From Streptomyces chryseus (GTDB lineage Bacteria > Actinomycetota > Actinomycetes > Streptomycetales > Streptomycetaceae), in the NCBI RefSeq assembly GCF_014650755.1, contig NZ_BMVO01000011.1, positions 124,001-188,000 on the forward strand: a DNA stretch of 64,000 nucleotides, written 5' to 3'. The translations under genes were made by a program, and so were the position numbers. Position 1 is the first letter of the stretch. Every line of letters starts with the position of its first letter. Positions 41,618-53,300 of this stretch are shown here, piece after piece. Under the pieces are notes generated by a model, which was given only the letters and a program-made list of their open reading frames with translations, was not told the origin of the DNA and ran no database searches.

Positions 41618-42424
41618 ATGCTGCTCACCATCGACGTCGGCAACACCCACACCGTCCTCGGCCTGTTCGACGGGGAGGAGATCGTCGAGCACTGGCGCAT
41701 CTCCACCGACGCCCGCCGCACGGCGGACGAGCTCGCCGTACTCCTCCAGGGCCTCATGGGCATGCACCCGCTCCTGGGCGACGAACTGGGCGACGGGATC
41801 GAGGGCATCGCGATCTGCTCGACCGTGCCGTCCGTGCTGCACGAGCTGCGCGAGGTGACCCGCCGGTACTACGGCGACGTCCCCGCCGTGCTCGTCGAGC
41901 CGGGCATCAAGACGGGCGTGCCGATCCTGATGGACAACCCGAAGGAGGTCGGCGCCGACCGCATCATCAACGCGGTCGCGGCGGTCGAGCTCTACGGCGG
42001 CCCGGCGATCGTCGTGGACTTCGGCACGGCGACGACCTTCGACGCGGTGTCGGCGCGCGGTGAGTACACGGGCGGTGTGATCGCCCCGGGCATCGAGATC
42101 TCGGTCGAGGCGCTCGGTGTCAAGGGCGCCCAGCTCCGCAAGATCGAGCTGGCCCGGCCGCGCAGCGTGATCGGCAAGAACACCGTCGAGGCCATGCAGT
42201 CGGGCATCGTCTACGGCTTCGCGGGCCAGGTCGACGGCGTCGCGCAGCGCATGGCCCGTGAACTCGTGGGCCCCGACGGCGACCCGGACGACGTGACGGT
42301 CATCGCCACGGGCGGCCTGGCGCCGATGGTGCTCGGCGAGTCCTCGGAGATCGACGAGCACGAGCCGTGGCTGACCCTGATCGGCCTGCGGCTGGTGTAC
42401 GAGCGCAACGTCGCCCGGATGTGA
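41618..42424 (+). CDS. coaX: Type III pantothenate kinase
   Basis: This kinase phosphorylates pantothenate, the first committed step of CoA synthesis, and unlike CoaA is not inhibited by CoA. It is 268 aa. The phosphate-binding DVGNTHTVLGLF is at the N-terminus; VGADRIINAVAA, VVDFGTATTFD and GVIAPGIEIS match the ASKHA fold of this class. It is 3 nt from nadC and ends the operon, tying panC upstream to the next step in the same pathway. Confidence 0.95.
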   Translation: MLLTIDVGNTHTVLGLFDGEEIVEHWRISTDARRTADELAVLLQGLMGMHPLLGDELGDGIEGIAICSTVPSVLHELREVTRRYYGDVPAVLVEPGIKTGVPILMDNPKEVGADRIINAVAAVELYGGPAIVVDFGTATTFDAVSARGEYTGGVIAPGIEISVEALGVKGAQLRKIELARPRSVIGKNTVEAMQSGIVYGFAGQVDGVAQRMARELVGPDGDPDDVTVIATGGLAPMVLGESSEIDEHEPWLTLIGLRLVYERNVARM

Positions 42425-42570
42425 CCCCGGCGGGCCGTCCGCCGCGGTGAGTGCGGTGGGCCGCCCGCCCCGGCCCCGGCCTCGCCCCACTCCGCTCACG
42501 GTCGGGCGCTCGCCGCGCCGCCATAGATCAATTAAGCAGATTTTGTCCGTTTAGCGCGTATTGTCACCAC

Positions 42571-43167
42571 ATGCCCACGCCCTACGGATCCCGTGGCGGA
42601 ATGGCGTTCGGCGCGAACGAGCTGCGTGTGCTCCGACGCGCCCTCGCCATCGCCCTCCATCCCGCGTCACTTTCCGACGAAGACGTCCAGGACTGCCTGC
42701 GCCTCGCCGGCGCCCTGGACGAGGCGGTCCGCGAGGCGGACCGGCTGCGCGCGTTCCTCCTCGCCGACCTCGCCCGCTACCGCGACGCGCTCCCCGCGGC
42801 CGCCGGCGGCTATCTGGGGCTGCTCCAGGACGCCCTGGCCGCCGGCTATCAGCCCGTCCCCGAGGACCTCGTGGCCCTGCGCGGGCTGCGCGGCACGCCG
42901 ACGGGCGCCGCGCTCCTCGACCGCTGCCGGGCCGTGGCGGAGCAGTCCGTACGGGCGCGCCTGGCCGGCCGCAGCGCCGCGCCCCTGCCACGCACCCGGC
43001 TGCTGGCCATCGCGGGCGGCCGCGCCCCGGCCTCCGACGAACCGCCCAAGCCCAAGCAACCGGAGCCCTCCCGCGATCCTTTGGAGCGCCCTATGCCGAA
43101 GCCCTCCGAGGTCTTCCCGCCGCGCAGACGCCCCGAGCCCCCGCGCGAGCAGAGGGCGGCGGGGTAG
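42571..43167 (+). CDS. Uncharacterised helical protein with Pro-rich tail
   Basis: A 198-aa protein. Residues 10-150 are largely helical and charged (NELRVLRRALAIALHPASLSD, DCLRLAGALDEAVREADRLR) and the last 50 are Pro/Arg/Lys-rich and disordered. I see no catalytic motif and recognise no named family. No Shine-Dalgarno lies before ATG 42571, and TATTGT (42559-42564) ends 6 nt upstream, so a leaderless transcript is possible; ATG 42601 is an alternative start. It lies between coaX and a small membrane protein gene. Confidence 0.7.
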   Translation: MPTPYGSRGGMAFGANELRVLRRALAIALHPASLSDEDVQDCLRLAGALDEAVREADRLRAFLLADLARYRDALPAAAGGYLGLLQDALAAGYQPVPEDLVALRGLRGTPTGAALLDRCRAVAEQSVRARLAGRSAAPLPRTRLLAIAGGRAPASDEPPKPKQPEPSRDPLERPMPKPSEVFPPRRRPEPPREQRAAG

Positions 43168-43181
43168 CTACCCTGGACGGC

Positions 43182-43367
43182 ATGGACTACGTTTCCGCGC
43201 TCCTGCCCCCCGTGGTGATGGCCGCGTTCTTCATCGCTCTGGTCACGACGATCGTCAAGACGCAGGGCGGCTCCAACAAGGCCAAGGAAGACGCGGCCGT
43301 GGACGCCACGCTCGCCCGGGCCGAGAGCGCCCGCCAGGCGGGCCGGCCCAACCCCGGCGACGCCTGA
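43182..43367 (+). CDS. Small single-span membrane protein
   Basis: A 61-aa protein. One hydrophobic helix (LLPPVVMAAFFIALVTTIVK, residues 7-26) is followed by a charged, Ala-rich cytoplasmic tail (AKEDAAVDATLARAESARQ). It starts 14 nt after the preceding stop and ends before a perfect 14-bp terminator, which supports it as a real gene. Function unknown. Confidence 0.72.
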   Translation: MDYVSALLPPVVMAAFFIALVTTIVKTQGGSNKAKEDAAVDATLARAESARQAGRPNPGDA

Positions 43368-43385
43368 CAGGCACCGCGCTGCACG

Positions 43386-43421
43386 AGGGCGTACGGCTCA
43401 TTTCGAGCCGTACGCCCTTTT
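43386..43421 (+). terminator. Strong intrinsic terminator
   Basis: A perfect 14-bp stem (43386-43399 with 43405-43418), ATTTC loop, and a TTT tail directly after. It ends the transcript of the small membrane protein, upstream of the BlaI-like gene. Confidence 0.85.
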
Positions 43422-43456
43422 CGCTGCGCAAATAACCAGCCATCACCGATTTCTCC

Positions 43457-43474
43457 TACTATGGTGGCGCTGTG
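43457..43474 (+). promoter_or_regulatory. Probable promoter and near-leaderless start of the BlaI-like gene
   Basis: TACTAT (43457-43462) is a good -10 box that ends only 9 nt before GTG 43472. There is no Shine-Dalgarno. The transcript would start at or within a few bases of the start codon. Confidence 0.5.
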
Positions 43475-43978
43475 CCTCGCCAATTGGGAGAGCTGGAAGA
43501 CGTCGTCATGACGCGCGTGTGGCAGTGGAACCGACCGGTCACCGTCAGGGAAGTCCTGGAAGACCTTCAGAAGGAACGGTCCATCGCCTACACCACCGTC
43601 ATGACCGTAATGGACAATCTCCATCAGAAGGGCTGGGTCCGCAGGGAAGTCGAGGGCCGCGCCTATAGATATACGGCTGTCTCCACCCGCGCCGCCTACT
43701 CGGCCGCACTGATGAACGAAGCCTGGTCGACGAGTGACAACCCCGCGGCGGCCCTTGTCGCCTTCTTCGGCATGATGTCGGCGGAGCAGCGGGATGCACT
43801 GGAAGACGCGATGCGCGTCGTTCAGCGCACCGATCCCGTGGCGGAACCGGCGGCAGAAGCGGAACCCGCCCCGGAACCAGCGGGAGAAGCCGCCGGAGAA
43901 GTCGTGGGAGAACCGGCCGCGGAACCCGCCGCCGGCCCCGCGGAGGGTGCCGGGGGTCCCGAGGGCCCGGGGCGATAG
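43472..43978 (+). CDS. BlaI/MecI/CopY-family transcriptional repressor
   Basis: A 168-aa regulator. The winged helix spans LGELEDVVMTRVWQWNRPVTVREVL, then SIAYTTVMTVMDNLHQKGWVRRE, and the tyrosine-rich wing AYRYTAV, typical of BlaI. The C-terminus is an unusual acidic Ala/Glu/Pro-rich tail of about 50 residues. No BlaR1/MecR1 sensor or beta-lactamase gene is next to it, so it may respond differently or act with a distant partner. It is followed 9 nt later by the GNAT gene, so they are probably cotranscribed. Confidence 0.9.
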   Translation: MPRQLGELEDVVMTRVWQWNRPVTVREVLEDLQKERSIAYTTVMTVMDNLHQKGWVRREVEGRAYRYTAVSTRAAYSAALMNEAWSTSDNPAAALVAFFGMMSAEQRDALEDAMRVVQRTDPVAEPAAEAEPAPEPAGEAAGEVVGEPAAEPAAGPAEGAGGPEGPGR

Positions 43979-43987
43979 CGTCGACGT

Positions 43988-44506
43988 ATGCCGTCAGAGC
44001 AAAAAGCCATCACCGTCCGGCGGGCGAGGACCAGTGATGTGCCTTCCGTACGCCGTCTCGTCGACACGTACGCGCAGAACCGCATCCTGCTCGACAAAGC
44101 GAACGTGACGCTTTACGAGGACATCCAGGAGTTCTGGGTCGCCGAACGCGACGAGGACGCCGCCGTGATCGGCTGCGGCGCGCTGCACGTCATGTGGGAA
44201 GACCTCGCCGAAGTGCGCACTCTCGCCGTCGATCCCTCCTTCAAGGGCGCCGGAGTGGGGCACCAGGTGCTGGGCAAGCTGCTCCAGACCGCGCGCTGGC
44301 TCGGCGTGCGCAAGGTTTTCTGCCTCACCTTCGAAGTCGACTTCTTCATGAAGCACGGCTTCGTGGAGATCGGAGAGGCGCCGGTCGACACAGATGTGTA
44401 CAGCGAGCTGCTGCGTTCCTATGACGAGGGCGTTGCGGAGTTCCTCGGTCTCGAACGGGTGAAGCCGAACACCTTGGGCAACAGCCGGATGCTTCTGCAC
44501 CTGTGA
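43988..44506 (+). CDS. GNAT family amino-acid N-acetyltransferase
   Basis: A 172-aa acetyltransferase. The GNAT core is clear: VRRARTSDVPSVRRLVDTYA at the N-terminus, acetyl-CoA loop AVDPSFKGAGVGHQVLGKLL near residue 77, and MKHGFVEIGEAP near 117. The sequence resembles the N-acetylglutamate synthase class used in arginine synthesis (ArgA-type without a kinase domain). Glutamate as substrate is likely from family resemblance but not proven. It follows the BlaI-like gene and precedes lsr2. Confidence 0.85.
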   Translation: MPSEQKAITVRRARTSDVPSVRRLVDTYAQNRILLDKANVTLYEDIQEFWVAERDEDAAVIGCGALHVMWEDLAEVRTLAVDPSFKGAGVGHQVLGKLLQTARWLGVRKVFCLTFEVDFFMKHGFVEIGEAPVDTDVYSELLRSYDEGVAEFLGLERVKPNTLGNSRMLLHL

Positions 44507-44650
44507 TCGCCGGAAGCCGCCAGAGCCCTATGTCCGAAACGCGCACGTTTCCCGTCTTCTCGCGGTACTGAACCTCCGCCGGGGGTTTGTGTTTTCCAGG
44601 GAAAAGCGGTTTCCTTTCCGCGTACTGCATTTTCGATGAAAGGAAATCCG

Positions 44651-44986
44651 GTGGCGCAGAAGGTTCAGGTCCTTCTTGTCGATGACCTCGACGGCGGCGA
44701 GGCGGACGAGACCGTGACGTTCGCTCTGGACGGCAAGACCTACGAGATCGACCTCACCACCGCGAACGCGGACAAGCTCCGTGGCCTGCTCGACCCGTAC
44801 ACCAAGAGCGGCCGGCGCACCGGTGGCCGTGCGGCTTCCGGTCGCGGCAAGACGCGCGCCGCCACGGGCGGCAACCAGAACACCGCCGAGATCCGTAAGT
44901 GGGCCAAGGCGAACGGCTACAACGTGAATGACCGCGGCCGCGTCCCGGCCGACATCCGCGAGGCCTACGAGAAGGCCAACGGCTGA
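44651..44986 (+). CDS. lsr2: Lsr2 nucleoid-associated xenogeneic silencer
   Basis: A DNA-bridging protein that binds AT-rich DNA and silences horizontally acquired and specialised-metabolism genes. It is 111 aa from GTG 44651, with AAAGGA 6 nt upstream; an ATG at 44636 would add five residues upstream of that site. The N-terminal dimerisation domain (KVQVLLVDDLDGGEADETV) is followed by a basic linker (SGRRTGGRAASGRGKTRA) and the DNA-binding helices with the minor-groove AT-hook-like Arg95-Gly-Arg97. The 144-nt upstream region is AT-rich for this genome, consistent with autoregulation. Its 3' end overlaps the convergent PrimPol-like gene by 22 nt. Confidence 0.95.
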   Translation: MAQKVQVLLVDDLDGGEADETVTFALDGKTYEIDLTTANADKLRGLLDPYTKSGRRTGGRAASGRGKTRAATGGNQNTAEIRKWAKANGYNVNDRGRVPADIREAYEKANG

Positions 44987-45555
44987 GCATTCGCGTGAGC
45001 GGAATTCGTACGCGACAACCGGGCCCGGTGGCATTCCGTCGCCGCCGTGCCCACAAGACGTACGAGATCGGGTGTTTCCCCACGGCACCCGAGTCCGGCG
45101 AAGGCCGGCAGGGTCGGTTCCACCTCGTGCCGCGGCTCGGGGGGCCGCAGCCATACGGCGGCCCCCTGCGCGCCGGCCCAGCCCGGCGGTGAGGGCGCGG
45201 TCATCCGCCCGCCCGCGCCCAGGGCCCGCAGATCGAGGGCCACGCCGCCCCACTCCAGCCAGTCGAGCAGGCCGGGCAGCTCCTCGGCGCTCCCGGCTGC
45301 CACCAGCAGCCGCATTCGCCGCCCCATGAGCGCCGCGGGACCCGTGAGCCCCGCGTGACGCCGCAGTACGGCGAGACCCGCGTCCGCGGGCAGCTCCAGG
45401 ACGTCGAAGCGCAGGCCGGTCAGCAGCCGCACCGGAAGACCCCGGGCGCCCGCCGCGGTGGCCCAGCCCAGCTCGGTCTCGTACCACTGCGCGATACGGT
45501 CTTCGAGCGAGGGCTGCGACAGCGGCGTGCGCGGGGGCGGAACCGTGGGCGTCAT
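44965..45555 (-). CDS. PrimPol-like (bifunctional primase/polymerase N-terminal-like) protein
   Basis: A 196-aa protein. DRIAQWYETELGWATAAGARGLPVRL and the following FDVLELPADAGLAVLRR resemble the N-terminal part of actinobacterial bifunctional DNA primase/polymerase (PrimPol, archaeo-eukaryotic primase superfamily) proteins. The acidic metal-binding residues expected for an active polymerase are not evident, and the protein is short, so it may be a degenerate, non-catalytic derivative. ATG 45555 starts it. It is antisense-convergent to lsr2, overlapping its last 22 nt, and divergent from clpC. Assignment is moderate; GC-rich coding character supports a real gene. Confidence 0.65.
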   Translation of the reverse strand: MTPTVPPPRTPLSQPSLEDRIAQWYETELGWATAAGARGLPVRLLTGLRFDVLELPADAGLAVLRRHAGLTGPAALMGRRMRLLVAAGSAEELPGLLDWLEWGGVALDLRALGAGGRMTAPSPPGWAGAQGAAVWLRPPEPRHEVEPTLPAFAGLGCRGETPDLVRLVGTAATECHRARLSRTNSAHANAQPLAFS

Positions 45556-45986
45556 GTCCGGACCAACTCCTGAAACGCTCCGGAGTTACGCTGCGTGGGC
45601 GACCGACCGCGCTGCGTGGCCGACGCGGGGGCGTGCGGAGGCATTCGGCGGCGCAAGGATGTTCGCCCGTAGCTGAGGGAACTGGCGCGCGCCGCATGGA
45701 GTGTCAGTGCTTACGGGTAAGACATTCCTAGTGGGAAAGGGTCGACACGCCTGCCGGACCGTCTCACGTTCGCCATCGGCGTAGTGGCTGTACGGGTATC
45801 TGCTTGGCCTGCGGGAACATCGTCTCCCACCATCAGGTTGGAGCAGGTGTCGGCTGTTCGGGGCAGGAGGCCAAGGACGGGTGTCGGCAGTTGGAATGAG
45901 CTGTCCTGCCCAGCGGGACTAGCATGCGGAAGGACAGGGAGGGGACCGACCCCTAACTGCCTGACCGCTCTGAGGAGCGATTAACG
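45556..45986. other. Gene-free region upstream of clpC
   Basis: These 431 nt carry the control region of clpC and, on the other strand, of the PrimPol-like gene. I see the ClgR-like palindrome at 45767-45784, a G/C-rich hairpin GGGG-ACCGA-CCCC just before the start region, and the clpC Shine-Dalgarno GAGGAG (45972-45977) 9 nt before ATG 45987. TTGGAA (45891) and TAGCAT (45920) are promoter-like but too far apart. I find no coding region. Confidence 0.6.
45767..45784 (+). promoter_or_regulatory. Candidate ClgR box upstream of clpC
   Basis: CGTTCGCC-ATC-GGCGTAG is nearly symmetrical (TTCGCC against GGCGTA) and fits the published ClgR consensus CGCYNANRGCG with about one mismatch. ClgR activates clp genes in Streptomyces and corynebacteria. 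It lies about 200 nt before the clpC start, rather far, so this remains a candidate. Confidence 0.45.
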
Positions 45987-48515
<2,529 letters not shown>

Positions 48516-48535
48516 CCGCGACCTGAGCATCTGAA

Positions 48536-48575
48536 GGGGTGGCCCCGGAACGAAAGTTCCGGGGCCACCCCTTTC
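48536..48575. terminator. Bidirectional terminator between clpC and the PBP4 gene
   Basis: A perfect 16-bp stem (48536-48551 with 48556-48571) closed by the stable GAAA tetraloop, followed by TTTCT on the plus strand. It separates convergent genes. Confidence 0.88.
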
Positions 48576-48584
48576 TCGCGTTGC

Positions 48585-50252
48585 TCAGCAGGGGGCGGGC
48601 TTGCGCCAGGAGCATTCGAGGGACGCGTCGGCCGCCCCGGCGGGCGGAGCGACGGCGCGGGGAGAGGTGGGGCGTACGAGGGTCGTGCGGGTCTCGGTGG
48701 AGGAGGCGAGGGTGGTCACGATCGCGTCCTCGACGCTCTTCACGGACGCCGCCAGGTGGTTGTTGAGGACGATGCTGAAGACCAGCTCGCGACCGCCCGC
48801 GTCCGTGACGTATCCGGAGAGCCCGGAGGCGCCCGTCAGGGTGCCCGTCTTGGCGCGGGCGTTCAGGGCGGCGGGGGTCTTGCACATCCGGGAGCGGAGG
48901 GTGCCGCCGATCGCGCGGTCCGGGTCGCAGGCGACGGGGAGGGACGCGTACCAGTCGGCGTACCAGGGCGCGGTGCGCACGGCGAGGAGGAGCTTGGCGA
49001 GCTGGGCGGCCGGAATGGTGTTCATGCGGGACAGGCCCGAACCGTCGACCTGCCGGAGCGTGGCCGTGTCGACGCCTTCCTTCTTGAGGTACGCCGAGAT
49101 GCCGGCCAGGCCCGCGCTCCAGGTGCCGTCGCCGGTCGTCTCGTAGCCGATGGTCTTGGTGAGGGCCTCGGCGTGCATGTTGTTGGACAGCTTCATGAAG
49201 GGGCGCACCAGTTCCTTCAGCGGCATGGAGGTGTGGGTGGCCAGGGGCTTGGCGTCCTTGGGGGTGGGGCGGCCCAGGCGGGTGGGTCCGGTGACGCGTA
49301 CGCCGTGGCTGTTCAGCGCGTCGGCGAAGACGGCCGCGGCGTAACCGGTCGGCTCCCAGACGCTGACCCACTCCTTGGCGGGGGCGGCGCCGACCGGGAT
49401 CTCACCGGTGACGACGACCGTGTTCGAGCCGTGCTCGCGTTCGACGGTGAGCGTCCGGGGCCGGCCGGCGGGGACGGTCGTCGCGCGGACGTCGAGGTCG
49501 ACGTAGTCCGTGCGCGGGGTGAGCCGGAGCGTGGGCTCGGCCCCGGGCTCGGCGCCGGGGGACGCCTCGACGATGACCGAGCCGGCGTCGTAGTCGGTGT
49601 CCGGGGCGACGGTCAGCGCCGAGATGGGAGCGGAGTAGTACGACGATTCGTCGTCGGCGGCCCAGGAGCGGCCCAGGCGCTGGGTGTCGAAGCGGGTGTC
49701 GTCGGCGACGAGGCGGCCGGTGACGCGCCTGATGCCGGAGGCGGCGACCTGGCGGGCGAGTGCGTCGTAGTCCGCGGCGAGGGCGGTGGGGTCGCCGGTG
49801 CCGCGCAGATAGAGGTCGCCGCGCAGGACGGAGCCCCGGCGGGTGCCGGTGGCGAGGGCGTCCGTGCGGTAGCGGTAGTCGGGCCCGAGGACGGCCATCG
49901 CGGCGGCGGAGGTCGGCAGCTTGGTGTTGGAGGCGGGCATGAGGCGGTCGGAGCCGTCGCGCTGGTAGAGCGTCTCGCCGGTGGCGGCGTCGGCCACGAC
50001 GACGCTCGCGGCCGCGCCGTCGAGGCGGGCGTCGGTGAGGATGGTGTCGATCGCGCCCTTGATCCCGGAGTCGGAGGGCCCGGCGACGGTCGCGCCGGAC
50101 GAACTCCAGGCCAGCGCACAGGCCACCACGACGGCCAGCGGCCACGTGCGGGGTCGGGTGCGGGGGCGGGCGGGCGTGCGGGTGGCCGTGGGGGCGGAGG
50201 CGCTGTGCGAACGGAGCATGCGGCGCGGGGCGCGGATCACGGGTCTGCTCAT
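48585..50252 (-). CDS. D-alanyl-D-alanine carboxypeptidase/endopeptidase, PBP4 type (second S13 gene)
   Basis: A 555-aa exported peptidoglycan hydrolase. A long Arg/Pro/Thr-rich N-terminus (about 35 residues) precedes a signal segment (WPLAVVVACALAWSSSGATVA). The S13 motifs are SNTK at Ser108-Lys111, SNN in MKLSNNMHAEAL and KTG in RAKTGTLTGASGL. The large insertion between the first two motifs is present. It is the second S13 protein in the window, longer and with a different N-terminus than that at 9433, so they are paralogues, probably with partly separate roles. It lies 58 nt downstream of the NACHT gene on the same strand. Confidence 0.92.
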   Translation of the reverse strand: MSRPVIRAPRRMLRSHSASAPTATRTPARPRTRPRTWPLAVVVACALAWSSSGATVAGPSDSGIKGAIDTILTDARLDGAAASVVVADAATGETLYQRDGSDRLMPASNTKLPTSAAAMAVLGPDYRYRTDALATGTRRGSVLRGDLYLRGTGDPTALAADYDALARQVAASGIRRVTGRLVADDTRFDTQRLGRSWAADDESSYYSAPISALTVAPDTDYDAGSVIVEASPGAEPGAEPTLRLTPRTDYVDLDVRATTVPAGRPRTLTVEREHGSNTVVVTGEIPVGAAPAKEWVSVWEPTGYAAAVFADALNSHGVRVTGPTRLGRPTPKDAKPLATHTSMPLKELVRPFMKLSNNMHAEALTKTIGYETTGDGTWSAGLAGISAYLKKEGVDTATLRQVDGSGLSRMNTIPAAQLAKLLLAVRTAPWYADWYASLPVACDPDRAIGGTLRSRMCKTPAALNARAKTGTLTGASGLSGYVTDAGGRELVFSIVLNNHLAASVKSVEDAIVTTLASSTETRTTLVRPTSPRAVAPPAGAADASLECSWRKPAPC

Positions 50253-50310
50253 GGCACAGGAGCATCCCGGACGGGCGCGGCGGGGGGAAGGAGGCGCGTG
50301 CCGGGCGTGG

Positions 50311-53300
50311 TCAGTCGACGGTGACGGCGCCGAGACCGGTCACCTCGACCGCTGGGCCGAGTACGTCCAGGCCCCGGAGCCGGCCGCCGCGGTTCCCGAA
50401 CGGGACGGAGAGCCGCCGCAGGCCGGGCAGCGCGGCCAGGGCCGGCACGTCCAGGTGCTCGTCCGGCGAGGTGACGGTCAGCGTGTGGAGCGCGGGAAAG
50501 AGCCGGGTGACGGTCCGCACGACCCCAGGGGGGAGGTCCCCGCGCAGGATGAGCTGGCGGACCGACGGCGCCGTGAGGGAGCCCGGAGCCGACGCCAGGG
50601 ACGCGGCGTACAGGTGCAGGAGCCGCAGGTCGGGCAGGAGCGCGATCTCCCGCCAGTCCGCCGCGCTGTGCGGGCCGCCGTGCTGTCCGAGGGTCAGCAC
50701 CTGGAGCCGCTGGAGCCTCCCGAGCCCCTCCAGGCCGCCGGGCAGCGTGCTCGCCGGCTTCAGGCTCACATCGGTCAGCGGCGCGGCGGCGGGCAGGCCG
50801 GACACCGGTGGGAGGCCGGCGCCGCCGAGGCGCACGGTGGTGAGCTCCCTCAGCGACGACAGGACGCCGAGGTCCCCTCGGCGGACGTCGTCCAGGTAGA
50901 GGGAGGTCAGCCGGGTGCCCTCCAGCGCCGATAGGTCCGCGAGCGCCGGACAGTCGGAGACGTCCAGGTGGCCGAGGCCCTCCTGACCCCGGAGAAACGC
51001 GAGGGACGTGAGGTTGTCGTTCTCCCGGATCCTGACGCTCTCCAGGGCGGTCGTACGCGCGTACGCACGGAGCCCGTCCGCCGCGAGGCCGCCCCTGGCT
51101 TCGAGCCACGGGCGGCCGCCGAGCCAGGTCAGGGCCGTCAGCTGTGCTTCCGAGGTGACCGTGAAGAACAGACCGCGCGGGTCGAGGTGGGCGATGACCT
51201 CGTCCGCGTACTGCTCCGTGTCGAACCGGCCCCAGGACCAGACCAGTTGGGAGCGGACCGCGTTCGCCGGGTGCGCGCGGAAGCGGGCCAGGAACGGGAT
51301 CGCGGCATCCGAGCCGACGTGGGAGGCGGCGATGACGACGAGCGCCGCCTCGTCGTCGTCCACGCCATCGGGTCCCGGCAGCAGGTCGAGGATCATCGGC
51401 CCGGCGGCGGCGAGTTCGCGCGCCGACGGGGCGTCGGCAGGGGGGATCAGCGCCGCCGCGCGGCTCTCGACCTGCCGGCGTACGGCGGGGTCGAGTTCGG
51501 CGGCGTGTTCCAGGCAGGCCGCGGCCAGGAGGTGGACGCGGGCCCGGCCTGTCGCGTCCGTGCGGCAGTCGCCGTACGCGAGGAGATCGGTGAAGAGCTC
51601 CGCGCGCTCGCGTGGCCGCGCATGGGCCACCGACATGCGGACGACGTCCTCCCACTGGTCGTCCGCCGCGTGCTCCACGAGCACCCCGAAGTCGCCCGCG
51701 TCCACGGCGGCCCGTGCGCCGAGGAAGTCCTGGAAGGTGCGGTGGACGAACTCGACCGTCCCCGGGCCCGGTTCCCGGAGCAGTCCGCTGCGGTGCAGGA
51801 AGTGGTCGAAGACCGCGCGCGCGTCGCCGACCGCTGCCATCTCCGGGACGGCGGGGAGGCTGTCGGCGATGACGCTCTCCGCCCGCGAACGGTCCATCTC
51901 CGTACGGCCGTTGCGGATCAGCCAGTACGCGAGGCGCTGGAGCAGCTGGATCTGCGGCTCTTCGCGCAGTTCCGGTACGCCCATGTCCCGCTCGCGGTCG
52001 CGGCGCACCAGCAGCATCGACAGAGCGGCCGTGTAGAGGTCCTTGCGGCCGAGCGGCAGGAAACCGCGGCGGTCGCGGTGCAGGGCGCAGATCAGGCCGC
52101 ACAGCAGGGGGTTGGTGGCCAGGCGGCCCAGGTCGGCCTTCGTGCGTACCGCCGCCAGGAGCTGGTGCTCGTACCCGCTCAGGGCCGTGTCCTCGTCCGG
52201 CGAGCCGGTTCGCGCCGCCGCGTGCCAGCGCCTGATGAACGCCGCCACGTCGGCGGGGCGCATCGAGGAGAGGGTCAGTTCGGTGAAGTCCTCGTCGGCC
52301 AGCCAGTCCTCCCGTACGGCCGAGGGGCGGGACGTGACGAGCCAGCGGTTGCCCGGGTAGGCGTCGATGAGGTCGGTGAGCCAGGCGCGGGTGCGGGCGC
52401 GCTCGGTGTCCGGGATCTCGTCGATGCCGTCGACGAGCACCAGTCCGCGGCCCGCCGCCAGGACGCGCGCCTCCCAGCCGGCCGGCTGTTCCCCGGCCAG
52501 CGGGGAGCCGACCGCGCCCAGGAAGTCCTTGGGGGCCGGGAGGCGCTCACCGTGGCGGGTGAGCGTGCGCAGCGGGAGGACGAAGGGGACGCGGTCGCGG
52601 AGGTACGCCATCCGCTCGTCCAGGTCCTGGCGGGCGGCCGACACCGCCAGCCACTGGACCAGTGTGGTCTTGCCGGAGCCGGCCTCGCCGCGCAGCAGGA
52701 CGCGGGCGTGGGCGGCGAGGGCCTGGTCGGCGGGGCGGGGGGCCGGGGCGACGGTGTTCAGCTGATCGACCGCGGCCCGCAGGGCGTCTTCCGCGGCGAT
52801 GGACGAGGGCGGGACCCAGCCGCCCCCTTCCTGCGCCGCGGCGTAGGACATGGTGGTGGTCTCCGAGCGCCCGGTCGCCTCCAGGCTCAGGTACGCCGCG
52901 TCCAGCGGCCACCTCCCCGGCGAGTTGCTCAGGTCGATGCCGAAGATCGTCAGCTTGCTGTGCCGCTTTGCCACGTACGCCAGGTAGCGGCGCTCGAACG
53001 CCGCGTCCTGCGCGCCCGGCAGCGGGTGCCGGGCGACCAGCTCGTCCATCTTCGCGACGAGCTCGCCCTGCTGGCGGCTCTGTGCGACCAGGGTCGCCGC
53101 GACGAAGGTCGAGCGCTGGGTGAAGAAGTGCAGGATGTGCAGGCAGGTGGTGTCGAGGAGGCGCTCGTAGAAGTACGTCGCGTCGGCCGACAGGTGGCGC
53201 TCGGGGCCGCCGCTCTCCCGGCGCAGCCGGCGGGCCAGGGCGATGTGGCCCAGCTCCACGGCCTCCACGTCGCTCAGGGTGAGGTCTCCGAGGGCGTACA

